A DNA stretch of 11,704 nucleotides from DASCNA01 sp036011305 (GCA_036011305.1 DASCNA010000023.1:1-11704); one strand, 5' to 3'; counted from the stretch's first letter, positions 1-7,252 are shown. The notes: generated by a model from the sequence alone, not told the origin. Made by a program: numbers and translations.

Positions 1-172
1 AAGCCGCTGAAACTTTAGGTCTGATCTCTCAGCCTTCCCGCTTCTTCCCTTGTCCGGTTTATCCGTCTAAGGCGTTAATCTTATTATCAAACTCATCCTC
101 AAAACTCTGATACCGGGTTTTTGCCCATATATCCAAGCTTCGGAACCCAGTAAAGTTTCCCATCCCGGGGAA

Positions 173-190
173 TCGAGGTTTAAACCTCGA
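173..190. repeat. 18-bp perfect palindrome
   Basis: TCGAGGTTTAAACCTCGA equals its own reverse complement. It could be an operator-like site for a dimeric protein, or part of a larger structured element in the GC-rich left edge. No T-run follows on either strand, so it does not look like an intrinsic terminator. Confidence 0.8.
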
Positions 191-234
191 CTCGCAGCGC
201 CTAAAAATCAATCGATTGCTCTCATGGTTAATTG

Positions 235-263
235 CCCTGCTCAGCATGGTTTCCCATGCAGGG
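235..263. repeat. Hairpin GCATGG-TTTC-CCATGC with outer CCCT/AGGG pairs
   Basis: The inner stem is GCATGG (244-249) with CCATGC (254-259) around a TTTC loop. CCCT (235-238) and AGGG (260-263) can extend it across a 5-nt one-sided bulge. A related smaller hairpin, CATGG-TTGC-CCATG, lies 37 nt downstream at 300-313. This suggests a repeated structural unit. Function unknown. Confidence 0.6.
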
Positions 264-299
264 ATCCTTATCTTTCGATTTAGAACCGTCTAATACTTT

Positions 300-313
300 C
301 ATGGTTGCCCATG
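300..313. repeat. Small hairpin CATGG-TTGC-CCATG
   Basis: A five-base-pair stem (300-304 with 309-313) with a 4-nt loop, closely resembling the inner hairpin at 244-259. It is the last structured element before the sequence turns very AT-rich. Confidence 0.5.
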
Positions 314-451
314 CCCTTTTAATGCCAGGTAACGTTAATACTATCAATAATTATTAAATATGCAAACCTATTTTTTATTTTTTATTACTTTTTTTTATAA
401 ATAGTTGTATATATACTATTAGATATAAGTTTTAATGAAAAAATTAAAATT

Positions 452-457
452 AAGGAG
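452..457 (+). promoter_or_regulatory. RBS deciding the start of the small lysine-rich protein
   Basis: AAGGAG sits 7 nt before the ATG at 465. An in-frame ATG at 435 has no such site, so the downstream start is preferred. A possible -10 box TATACT (412-417) lies upstream in very T-rich DNA, but no convincing -35 can be named. Confidence 0.7.
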
Positions 458-464
458 CAATATC

Positions 465-626
465 ATGACATCAAAAAAGCAAAAAAAGAAAGATGACAAA
501 AAAACTCCGAAGAAACTTAAAACTTCAAAAAACCAGGAAGAACATGGAAGAGAATTTGATAAGCTCGATCCTGAATTCAACAACAGATTAGCAGATGAAG
601 GCATAAATCCTTCCAGTTTTGATTAA
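465..626 (+). CDS. Small lysine-rich hypothetical protein (53 aa)
   Basis: I do not recognise this family. The start at 465 is chosen for its AAGGAG site 7 nt upstream; a longer version from ATG 435 would add ten residues but lacks a comparable site. The N-terminal part (residues 2-24) is extremely basic, with 11 lysines in the first 24 residues and no hydrophobic segment. The rest is acidic and polar (9 Asp/Glu in residues 25-53) and ends in NPSSFD. There is no signal peptide, cysteine or membrane segment, so a soluble, perhaps disordered, cytoplasmic protein is likely. Binding to nucleic acid through the lysine tract is possible but is only inference. The stop codon overlaps that of the convergent DUF1499 gene. 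The good RBS and the sensible two-part composition are the main arguments that it is real. Confidence 0.6.
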   Translation: MTSKKQKKKDDKKTPKKLKTSKNQEEHGREFDKLDPEFNNRLADEGINPSSFD

Positions 627-1093
627 TTTTGAATACCTTTATCCTGGTTCTGCGTAAATTTTTCTCGCAGAACCCTGATTCTATTTCGGTTAACTCCAAA
701 ATCACTGTATCCCACTCTTGAAGCTGAACGTATTTGAATAACATGATTTTTATAATCCATTCTGCACTCTAAATCATCTTTGAATCTAAATATTCTGCTT
801 GTATAAACAGCCCATAAATAATTATTATCATTTGTTATTATCTTACCTCCAGTTTCATTAACTGCCTTAATAAGATTTTTCCATGCTGCATTAGAAGAAC
901 CTGTGAAAACAAAAGGTTTGACGCTACTATCACATGATTTTACATCGCTTGAAACACAGTTTGATGTATTTGGACATTTTGCCAACTTACCATCAATTAC
1001 TCCATAAAGATATTTTTTAGATGAAGAACACGATAAAATGACAAACAGTACAATAAGTACTACTGGAATTAAGATTAAAATCTTTGCAAACAT
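623..1093 (-). CDS. DUF1499 family lipoprotein
   Basis: This is a 156-residue protein. It starts with a hydrophobic segment (residues 4-21) ending in ILSC, which fits a lipoprotein signal with Cys22 as the lipidated residue; Leu at -2 is not ideal. The DUF1499 hallmarks follow: GxxDGKLAxCPxxxNCVSS at residues 31-49, a central part on conversion of a structured core (AWKNLIKAV), and the C-terminal SRVGYSDFGVNRNRI segment. The length is usual for the family. DUF1499 proteins are widespread envelope proteins of unknown biochemical role. The gene runs opposite to everything else, overlaps the stop of the small lysine-rich gene and shares a divergent AT-rich promoter region with the GH172 gene. 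A possible RBS AAGGAT (1107-1112, minus strand) lies 13 nt before the start, which is longer than ideal. A functional link to the sugar locus is not indicated. Confidence 0.88.
   Translation of the reverse strand: MFAKILILIPVVLIVLFVILSCSSSKKYLYGVIDGKLAKCPNTSNCVSSDVKSCDSSVKPFVFTGSSNAAWKNLIKAVNETGGKIITNDNNYLWAVYTSRIFRFKDDLECRMDYKNHVIQIRSASRVGYSDFGVNRNRIRVLREKFTQNQDKGIQN
646..674. other. Stem-loop inside the 3' end of the DUF1499 gene
   Basis: GGTTCTGCG (646-654) pairs perfectly with CGCAGAACC (666-674) around an 11-nt T-rich loop. On the plus strand it lies about 20 nt after the stop of the small lysine-rich gene, where a 3' end would be expected, but no T-run follows the right arm. On the minus strand it is coding sequence for the DUF1499 C-terminus. 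It could be a terminator-like or mRNA-stabilising structure, or chance. Confidence 0.4.
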
Positions 1094-1223
1094 TTCGTAT
1101 AAACTGATCCTTAAAAATTAGATTTGAAAATTCCTTGAAGTAAATAATTATATAATACCAAAAAATTAATATTATATGCTAAAATTAATTTAATTGAATA
1201 ATATTTTTTAGGATATTAGCATA
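1094..1223. promoter_or_regulatory. Divergent AT-rich promoter region
   Basis: This gap of 130 bases lies between the starts of the DUF1499 gene (minus) and the GH172 gene (plus), so both promoters should be here. Candidate for the minus gene: -35-like TTCAAT (1193-1198 read on the minus strand), 16-nt spacer, -10 TATAAT (1171-1176). Candidate for the plus operon: an extended -10 TGCTAAAAT (1177-1185) without a clear -35, giving a leader of about 30 nt. The two candidates overlap, so they might compete. No clear operator palindrome is seen. In such AT-rich DNA, -10-like words are common by chance. Confidence 0.35.
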
Positions 1224-2267
1224 ATGGCCCCTAGCTTAAATAATATTTATTTGCAGAGACAAGCTGAATCGAGATCTATTAGTGCTGAGAATCCACTCGG
1301 GGCTCTATCTAGCGGAGCAAAAGAAACTCCAAATACCAAGAATCACCCATCAAGAGAATTAGGCAAAGGGTGGAAAGTTAACCCATTTGTAAAAATAGAA
1401 GCTGGAAAAACTAAAACCATAATGAATATTGAAGGCCCTGGTGTCATTAGACATATCTGGGTTACCTTAAATTCAAAGTTCTATAGAGATGTTATTATAA
1501 GGTTTTACTGGGATGGAGAAATATCGCCTTCTGTTGAAGTTCCTATTGGAGACTTTTTCTGCAATTCCTGGAATAAAAGACAAATAATATCTGGCATTCC
1601 GATAAATGTAAATCCATCAGGCGGAATGAATATGTTTTTTCCAATGCCATTCAAGAAAAATGCAAAAATAACAATTGAAAATGGTTCTGTAAATGATTTA
1701 AATGAATTTTTTTACACTATCAACTACACACTTGAAAAAGTATCCGCTGATTCGTTATATTTTCATTCTTACTGGAACAGACAGAATCCTACAAAATACA
1801 AAGAAGAATATATAATTGTTGATAATATAAAAGGCAGAGGAAGCTATGTGGGTACTTTTATTTCCTGGCAGCAGAATAATGAAGGCTGGTGGGGAGAAGG
1901 TGAACTGAAAATGTTCATGGATAATGATAAAGAATATCCGACCATATGCGGAACCGGAACCGAAGATTATTTCGGAGGAGCCTGGTGTTTTGAAGACTCT
2001 TTTTCTGCTCCGTACTTTGGTTTCAGAGAAGTCTCAAAAAAATCAGGAGAGACTGGAGCTAGAATGACAATGTACAGGTTCCATATACATGACCCTGTAC
2101 TTTTCAAGAAAAAATTTAAAGTTAATATACAGGCTTTAGGCTGGCGTAACAATGAACGTTATCTCCCTCTACAAGATGATATTTCTTCTGTAGCCTACTG
2201 GTACCAGACAGTTCCTCATAATCCATTTAAAGAAATTCCTGATAGGAATAAAAGAGAAATTATTTAA
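1224..2267 (+). CDS. GH172 (DUF2961) glycoside hydrolase
   Basis: This 347-residue protein has no signal peptide, so it is probably cytoplasmic. It matches DUF2961/GH172 along its length: SRSISAENP (16-24), the IEGPGVIRHIWVT core (69-81), PSGGMNMFFPMPF (131-143), WWGEGELKMFMD (222-233), CGTGTEDYFGGAW (242-254), and the C-terminal YRFHIHDP (284-291) and SVAYWYQ (322-328) blocks. Characterised GH172 enzymes act on alpha-D-fructofuranosides (difructose dianhydride I) and on D-arabinofuranose linkages. In the founding member the catalytic pair are two glutamates about 21 residues apart. Glu225 (GEG) and Glu247 (GTGTE) here are the likely equivalents by spacing and motif, which is inference. The start ATG has AGGA 10 nt upstream. 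The stop is followed after 4 nt by the GH2 gene, indicating co-transcription and probable translational coupling. The exact substrate is not predictable, as this branch of DUF2961 is largely uncharacterised. Confidence 0.9.
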   Translation: MAPSLNNIYLQRQAESRSISAENPLGALSSGAKETPNTKNHPSRELGKGWKVNPFVKIEAGKTKTIMNIEGPGVIRHIWVTLNSKFYRDVIIRFYWDGEISPSVEVPIGDFFCNSWNKRQIISGIPINVNPSGGMNMFFPMPFKKNAKITIENGSVNDLNEFFYTINYTLEKVSADSLYFHSYWNRQNPTKYKEEYIIVDNIKGRGSYVGTFISWQQNNEGWWGEGELKMFMDNDKEYPTICGTGTEDYFGGAWCFEDSFSAPYFGFREVSKKSGETGARMTMYRFHIHDPVLFKKKFKVNIQALGWRNNERYLPLQDDISSVAYWYQTVPHNPFKEIPDRNKREII

Positions 2268-2271
2268 TCTC

Positions 2272-5025
2272 ATGGAATTAAATAACAGTATAAACAAAGA
2301 CTGGCTTTTAATAATAAATAAAAAATCTCTTAATGAATTAAAAAATGGTTCATACCGGGAAACTGTCTACGATTCAATACCTGCAGAAATCAGTAAAGAA
2401 AAATTTAACACTAACTGGTTAGTCAAAGAGATATCGCTGCCCAACTGCTGGGAAAATTCAGGTATTTATAAATCTTTCACAGGTCCCGTCTGGTATTTTA
2501 AAAAATTTTCTGTAGATAACGATATTTTGGCATCTGAAGAAAAAATGATTTTACACTTTAATGCTGTAAGTTTTTTTTGTAAAATATGGTTGAATGATCA
2601 CTTGATAGGACAGCACAGGGGTATGTGGTCCGGTTTTTCATATGATATTACAAAATATTTAAAAAAGAAAAATAGATTAATTATCGAGATACACAAACCA
2701 GGAGATTTATTTCCTACAGAAGAAAGCCTGGTCGGTTTTATTCCTTATGTAACATCAACTTTCGGCGGTATTTGGCAGAATATTGAAATTCATCACAGTT
2801 CTTATCTTTTAGAAAGTTTCTGTGCAAATTATATTGACAATAAAAATATTGAAATAATTTGTGAGCTAAAGAGCTATACAAATTTCAAAGAAGAAGTAAC
2901 TCTTGAAATGGTTATCGGGAAAACAGCAGTTAATGCTAAACAGACTTTTGCTCCGGGTATCAATATTTTTAAAAAGAGAATTAAAATCGACAATATTATA
3001 CTTTGGTCTGCTGAAAATCCTTTTACCTATGATTTTGAATTGAATATCAAAAACAGAAAAAAATCTTATTCATTCAGCAATTCATTAGGCATTAAAAACA
3101 TAGAAATAGATAAAAGTCAGATCAAAATCAACGATGAACCAATATATATAAGAGGTGTATTAAACTGGCTTTCATATACGGATACAATAGCGCCTATTTT
3201 AACTAAAAAGAGAATAAAAGAGGAACTAATTAAGTTTAAAGCCCTAGGCTTCAACTTAGTAAAATTATGTTTAGTTATCCCTTCGGATGAATTTTTTGAA
3301 GCTGCAAATGAACTCGGCATTTACATTTGGCTTGAATTTCCCATGTGGCTTCCAAGAGTAACAGAAAATTTTAAAGACCTTGCCTTGACAGAATATAGAA
3401 ATATTGCGAAACGGGTTAGACAGCATCCATCTTTAATTATTTATACTTTAGGATGTGAATTAGATGCAGAAGTAGACGGTGAATTCTTAAATATATTGAC
3501 AGAGGAAATCAGACAAATTACCGGCTCAAAATTATTAGCTCAGAACAGCGGTTCAGGCGAAGCATACGGAGGCGCTGAAACAGAAATAGCTGATTTTTAT
3601 GACTATCACTTTTATACAGAACCTTATCGGTTTACACAGCTGTATAATTACTTTTATCCCCAATGTAAAAATAAAAAGCCCCTGTTATTCGGTGAATACT
3701 GTGACAGCGATACATTCAGAAGTATTGCTGACCTTAAGAAGAAATTAAGTAAAAGTGAATTGTGGTGGACAAAAGAGTGTAATCTTGAAAACCCAAAAGG
3801 AATAAGATGGGAATATAACATAGTAAATAATGAAAAAGCTGTAGCAGATCTACTTACAAACTGGCCTGCCATTACTCTCACAGAGTTTTCACAACTCAAA
3901 GCATTTGAGTCAAGAAAAAATGTAATTGAACAGACAAGAAAACTTAATACAACCTCTGGATATGTGATTACAGTTAATATAGATACTCCAATTTCATCTT
4001 CAGGTATAATTGATGATTTAGGCAAAATAAAATATCCAATTGAAAAATTTAAAGCATTTAACTCAAATTGTGTAATCACTTTTGAGACTGATAAAAGAAG
4101 AGTATTTCAACATGGAGATAAGCCTCAGTATATTGATGAATATAATATATGGCAGGGAGAATTGTTCAGTATTAGTTTGATTGTATCAAATTTTGAACAG
4201 CTTTTAGAAAATCCAATTTTAAATTATACTTTTAAATTTAAAAATAGTACTGCTAAAGAGAGCTTGATTATCAATGAATCGATTCCTAAGGGATGTGTTA
4301 AAAAAATAGCTAAAATATCCATCAAAATCCCTGAAACATTAAAAAATTATGAGTTCGATCTAGATATAGCTCTTTCCAATAACAATAATATTATTACACA
4401 AAATAACTGGTCATTCAATGCACTGAAAAAAGTTAAATATGATCAATGGCGATTCTATTTATTGGATTATAATAACTATTTTTATGGTATTGATAAAAAA
4501 GCCGAAAATATAAAAAAAATCAGTTTTCCTGATATAATGGAAGTAATTGAAAACCAGCAACCAAGAATTGCTGAAGATAATAATATATATGTTTTCTCAT
4601 CATGGACTTATGCTGTAGAGAAATTTATAGAAAAAAGAAAAAAAATTATATTAATATGCAGTAACGGTTCACCATTTACTGAAGAAAATTCTTTTTTTAG
4701 AGAATCAGCAGTATTTCTTGAAGAAAAATCATTTTTACAGGGAAATTTTCTTAAAGATCATATAGGAATAGCTTATAAATCAGTAGCGCCGGAAAGGAGC
4801 ATGAGTTTAATTTTTACTGAAGAATATCTAAACATTCAACTGGAACCTGTAATAACCAGAATTGATATTCCAAAGTGCACTGAATCTTATTACATGCTTA
4901 AAGGAAGTAATATAATTATAACAACTTTAAATCTTTTTGGAGGTTCAGCTGGTCAGTCAACAGGTGTCGATTCAAATGTTATGGGAACTTACATATTCAA
5001 TGAGTTAATAAGTTACCTAAAATAA
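2272..5025 (+). CDS. Glycoside hydrolase family 2 (clan GH-A) enzyme
   Basis: This 917-residue protein has no signal peptide and is presumably cytoplasmic. Order of parts: an N-terminal galactose-binding-like beta domain at about 50-175 (GPVWYFKKF 71-79; KIWLNDHLIGQHRG 104-117), an immunoglobulin-like segment at about 176-280, and a TIM barrel from about 283 (YIRGVLNW 292-299, GFNLVKL 327-332). Next come a beta-rich part at about 600-720 and a C-terminal part at 723-917 that I cannot assign. The predicted acid/base is Glu396 in YTLGCELD and the predicted nucleophile Glu475 in LLFGEYCD, with DYHFY (444-448) between them. The residue before the acid/base is Cys395, whereas GH2 enzymes normally have Asn. 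I believe a sub-branch of uncharacterised GH2-like proteins shares this LGCEL form. Substrate (beta-galactoside, beta-glucuronide, beta-mannoside or other) cannot be told. No good RBS is visible; starting 4 nt after the GH172 stop suggests coupled translation. Confidence 0.88.
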   Translation: MELNNSINKDWLLIINKKSLNELKNGSYRETVYDSIPAEISKEKFNTNWLVKEISLPNCWENSGIYKSFTGPVWYFKKFSVDNDILASEEKMILHFNAVSFFCKIWLNDHLIGQHRGMWSGFSYDITKYLKKKNRLIIEIHKPGDLFPTEESLVGFIPYVTSTFGGIWQNIEIHHSSYLLESFCANYIDNKNIEIICELKSYTNFKEEVTLEMVIGKTAVNAKQTFAPGINIFKKRIKIDNIILWSAENPFTYDFELNIKNRKKSYSFSNSLGIKNIEIDKSQIKINDEPIYIRGVLNWLSYTDTIAPILTKKRIKEELIKFKALGFNLVKLCLVIPSDEFFEAANELGIYIWLEFPMWLPRVTENFKDLALTEYRNIAKRVRQHPSLIIYTLGCELDAEVDGEFLNILTEEIRQITGSKLLAQNSGSGEAYGGAETEIADFYDYHFYTEPYRFTQLYNYFYPQCKNKKPLLFGEYCDSDTFRSIADLKKKLSKSELWWTKECNLENPKGIRWEYNIVNNEKAVADLLTNWPAITLTEFSQLKAFESRKNVIEQTRKLNTTSGYVITVNIDTPISSSGIIDDLGKIKYPIEKFKAFNSNCVITFETDKRRVFQHGDKPQYIDEYNIWQGELFSISLIVSNFEQLLENPILNYTFKFKNSTAKESLIINESIPKGCVKKIAKISIKIPETLKNYEFDLDIALSNNNNIITQNNWSFNALKKVKYDQWRFYLLDYNNYFYGIDKKAENIKKISFPDIMEVIENQQPRIAEDNNIYVFSSWTYAVEKFIEKRKKIILICSNGSPFTEENSFFRESAVFLEEKSFLQGNFLKDHIGIAYKSVAPERSMSLIFTEEYLNIQLEPVITRIDIPKCTESYYMLKGSNIIITTLNLFGGSAGQSTGVDSNVMGTYIFNELISYLK

Positions 5026-5146
5026 GAAAGGCTGTATCAACAAATAAACAAAAGCACATCTCTAAGCAGGATGCGTAGACAGATAATGACAGATTCAGTT
5101 TCAGAAAAATAAAACCACTCTTTAATATACTTTTGCGGAGGAAAAA
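5026..5146 (+). promoter_or_regulatory. Gap before the transporter genes, with a strong RBS
   Basis: This is the longest spacing inside the co-directional block (121 nt). GGAGG at 5137-5141, 5 nt before a GTG codon, fixes the oppD start. A weak promoter can be proposed (TTTCAG at 5099-5104, 18-nt spacer, TAATAT at 5123-5128), but its start point would fall within a few bases of the RBS, so I doubt it. No hairpin terminator after the GH2 gene was found, so read-through from the hydrolase genes is possible. Confidence 0.4.
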
Positions 5147-6151
5147 GTGCTTTTAGAAATAAAAAACTTAAAGGTACATTTTAAAACAGATTACGGGGTT
5201 GTGAAGGCAGTTGATGGCGTTAATTTGTCTTTAAAAAAAGGTGAAATACTTGGAATAGTAGGTGAGAGCGGTTCAGGAAAAAGTATGCTTTCTCTGGCAA
5301 CTATGAAAATGATACCTAAAAATGGAACGATTGCTGAAGGAAGTATCAATTATACTTCAGAAAAAGGCACCATTGACCTTATAAAACTGAAATCGAATTC
5401 AAAAGAGATGAGAAAATTAAGGGGAAATGATATTGCCATGATTTTCCAGGAACCCATGTCTTCTCTAAACCCTGTATATACAATCGGCTACCAAATCTAT
5501 GAATCTCTATTCCAGGAAAAAGGCATGACAAAAAGCAAAGCTAAAAAGCATGCTGTTGAAATGCTGGAAGCCGTTGGAATAGTCCCTGCTGAAAAAAGGT
5601 TAAACCAGTATCCTCATGAACTCAGCGGAGGGATGAGACAGAGAGTGATGATAGCCCTGGCTCTATGCAGAAACCCAAGTCTTCTAATTGCAGACGAACC
5701 TACAACGGCACTTGATGTTACAATCGAGGCACAAATTATTGACCTTATAAAAATGTTGCAGAAAAAATTAAATACTTCAGTAATTTTTATTTCCCATGAT
5801 TTAGGAGTTATAGGAGAAATAGCCGACAGTATTGTAATAGTTTATATGGGACAGGTAGTTGAGCAGGGAAACTGTCTGAAGATTTTCACAAAACCAAAAC
5901 ATCCATATACAGCAGCATTATTAAAATCCATACCGGAAATCGGTCATAAAGACCGTCTTTACTCTATCAAAGGTTCGGTTCCAAGTCCCTACGAGTTGCC
6001 TGAAGGATGTTATTTTGAACCGAGATGTTCGCATTCTATTGCTAAATGTAAAAAAGAGAAACCGCCTGAAGTTAGATTATCTGATGATCATAGAGTAAAA
6101 TGCTGGCTACACTGTAAATGTGAAGCAAAGGAGCAGCCAAATGGAAAATAA
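5147..6151 (+). CDS. oppD: Oligopeptide/oligosaccharide ABC transporter ATPase, OppD type
   Basis: This 334-residue protein starts at a GTG with GGAGG 5 nt upstream. All ABC ATPase motifs are present and canonical: Walker A GESGSGKS (39-46), Q-loop Gln101, signature LSGGM (159-163), Walker B LLIADE (179-184) with catalytic Glu184, D-loop SALD-equivalent TALD (187-190) and H-loop His217. The C-terminal oligopeptide-transporter extension (HPYTAALL, 252-259, then the last 70 residues) contains four cysteines, C288, C294, C301 and C319. In this family these can hold an iron-sulfur cluster. It forms the NBD pair with the following OppF-type protein, powering the OppB/OppC permease at the cytoplasmic face. 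Its end overlaps the oppF start by 11 nt. Given the flanking glycosidases, the transported substrate is probably an oligosaccharide rather than a peptide (inference). Confidence 0.92.
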   Translation: MLLEIKNLKVHFKTDYGVVKAVDGVNLSLKKGEILGIVGESGSGKSMLSLATMKMIPKNGTIAEGSINYTSEKGTIDLIKLKSNSKEMRKLRGNDIAMIFQEPMSSLNPVYTIGYQIYESLFQEKGMTKSKAKKHAVEMLEAVGIVPAEKRLNQYPHELSGGMRQRVMIALALCRNPSLLIADEPTTALDVTIEAQIIDLIKMLQKKLNTSVIFISHDLGVIGEIADSIVIVYMGQVVEQGNCLKIFTKPKHPYTAALLKSIPEIGHKDRLYSIKGSVPSPYELPEGCYFEPRCSHSIAKCKKEKPPEVRLSDDHRVKCWLHCKCEAKEQPNGK

Positions 6152-7178
6152 CACAATACTCGAAGTTAAGAATCTCAAAAAATATTTCCCGATAACAAGT
6201 GGCTTATTAAAAAGGAATACTGGAAGCATACGGGCAGTAGATAATGTAAATTTTTCAATAAATAGCGGTGAAACTATTGGTATTGTGGGAGAAAGTGGTT
6301 GTGGTAAAACAACACTGGGCAGAACAATAATCAGACTACATGATCCAACTGAAGGAGAAATACTTTTTAAGCTTGATAACAGTATGATTGACCTCGCATC
6401 ATTGACACATAAGGAACTAAAATCAGTCAGATCAAAAATACAATATATTTTTCAGGATCCTTTTGCTTCATTGAATTCCAGAATGACTGTCTGTGATCTT
6501 ATTACAGAGCCTTTGGTAATCAACAAAATAGGTAATAGAAGGTCACAAGTAGAAAAAGCCAAAGAACTACTTGTCAAAGTGGGTTTGAAACCTACAATGC
6601 TTGACAGATATCCTCATGAGTTCAGCGGATGGCAACGGCAGAGAATTGTCATTGCGAGAGCTCTTGTTTTAGAACCTGATTTTATTATCTGCGACGAAGC
6701 TGTTTCTGCACTCGATGTATCAGTTCAGTCACAGGTAATCAATTTACTGAAAGATTTACAGAATGAGTTAAATATTACCTATATTTTCATAGCTCATGGA
6801 ATAAATGTTGTTAATTATATAAGTGACAGAGTGATGGTAATGTATTTAGGTAGAATAATGGAAATAGGAAAAACTGATTCCATTTTTTGCAATCCAAAAC
6901 ATCCATATACAGAAGCCCTTCTCTCAGCAGTTCCTGTTCCAAAACATCTTCAAAAAACAAAAAATAAAAAAAGAATCACTTTAACGGGAAATATACCAAG
7001 CCCTTCAAATCCCCCGTCTGGCTGCTATTTCCATCCAAGATGCAGGTATGCAACTGAAGTATGTAAAACTCACGAATACAGTCTAACAGAAGTTGAAAAA
7101 GGTTCAGATCATTTCACATCATGCATAAGATACAACAAATTAAATCTTTCTGCATATTCAGGAAAAATGGAGGATTGA
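6141..7178 (+). CDS. oppF: Oligopeptide/oligosaccharide ABC transporter ATPase, OppF type, with altered signature motif
   Basis: The start is placed at ATG 6141 because AAGGAG (6128-6133) lies 7 nt upstream. An ATG at 6120 would add seven residues without an RBS. The 345-residue product has Walker A GESGCGKT (50-57), Q-loop Gln105, Walker B FIICDE (181-186), D-loop SALD (189-192) and H-loop His219. The C-terminal extension again has four cysteines (C295, C301, C308, C328). The signature reads FSGWQRQR (161-168), with Trp164 where the family has the second Gly of SGGQ. The codon is TGG at 6630-6632, one base from GGG. The residue after His219 is Gly instead of the usual Asp. In the OppD/OppF dimer this signature faces the Walker A of OppD, so that ATP site may be weakened. 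It overlaps oppD by 11 nt and is followed after 74 nt by the permease gene. Confidence 0.9.
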   Translation: MENNTILEVKNLKKYFPITSGLLKRNTGSIRAVDNVNFSINSGETIGIVGESGCGKTTLGRTIIRLHDPTEGEILFKLDNSMIDLASLTHKELKSVRSKIQYIFQDPFASLNSRMTVCDLITEPLVINKIGNRRSQVEKAKELLVKVGLKPTMLDRYPHEFSGWQRQRIVIARALVLEPDFIICDEAVSALDVSVQSQVINLLKDLQNELNITYIFIAHGINVVNYISDRVMVMYLGRIMEIGKTDSIFCNPKHPYTEALLSAVPVPKHLQKTKNKKRITLTGNIPSPSNPPSGCYFHPRCRYATEVCKTHEYSLTEVEKGSDHFTSCIRYNKLNLSAYSGKMED

Positions 7179-7252
7179 AAGTACAAAAATTACCATTGTC
7201 AGAAAGCAGAGATGAAAAGTACTCATATAAAATGGAGAAAGGAATTTAACTT

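Larger units (their letters stand above)
1..340. other. GC-richer stretch without a convincing gene, several palindromes
   Basis: A hand count gives about 46% G+C over 1-300, against about 13% over 361-420, so composition breaks sharply near 320-360. No reading frame here has a good RBS or a recognisable full domain. Structures seen are an 18-bp perfect palindrome (173-190), a 10-bp palindrome CAATCGATTG (209-218) and two CATGG/CCATG hairpins (235-263, 300-313). The word CATGGTT occurs three times, starting at 223, 245 and 300. On the minus strand a short frame from an ATG at 163 down to a stop at 59 reads MGNFTGFRSLDIWAKTR and onward. This faintly recalls the start of 23S-rRNA-intervening-sequence/four-helix-bundle proteins but is only 34 residues long. 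The stretch may be a decayed mobile or repeat element, or the edge of a structured non-coding region. Its identity is unknown. Confidence 0.5.

Noticed and set aside
59..247. Minus-strand frame of 62 codons in the GC-rich left edge
   Set aside because: No RBS, no clear domain; the FRSLDIWAKTR resemblance to four-helix-bundle proteins is too short to call a gene. Kept only as a hint in the region entry.
361..400. T-rich run as an intrinsic terminator for something upstream
   Set aside because: The runs of T are broken by A and no stable GC-rich hairpin lies directly before them.
419..604. Minus-strand frame opposite the small lysine-rich gene
   Set aside because: Phe/Leu/Ser-rich mirror of the lysine tract, no RBS; the plus-strand frame has a strong RBS.
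3654..4079. 141-codon minus-strand frame inside the GH2 gene
   Set aside because: Lies wholly antisense to well-conserved GH2 coding sequence, with no recognisable domain.
6120..6140. Upstream ATG as the oppF start
   Set aside because: No RBS before 6120, whereas AAGGAG is 7 nt before ATG 6141, and the family N-terminus fits the later start.
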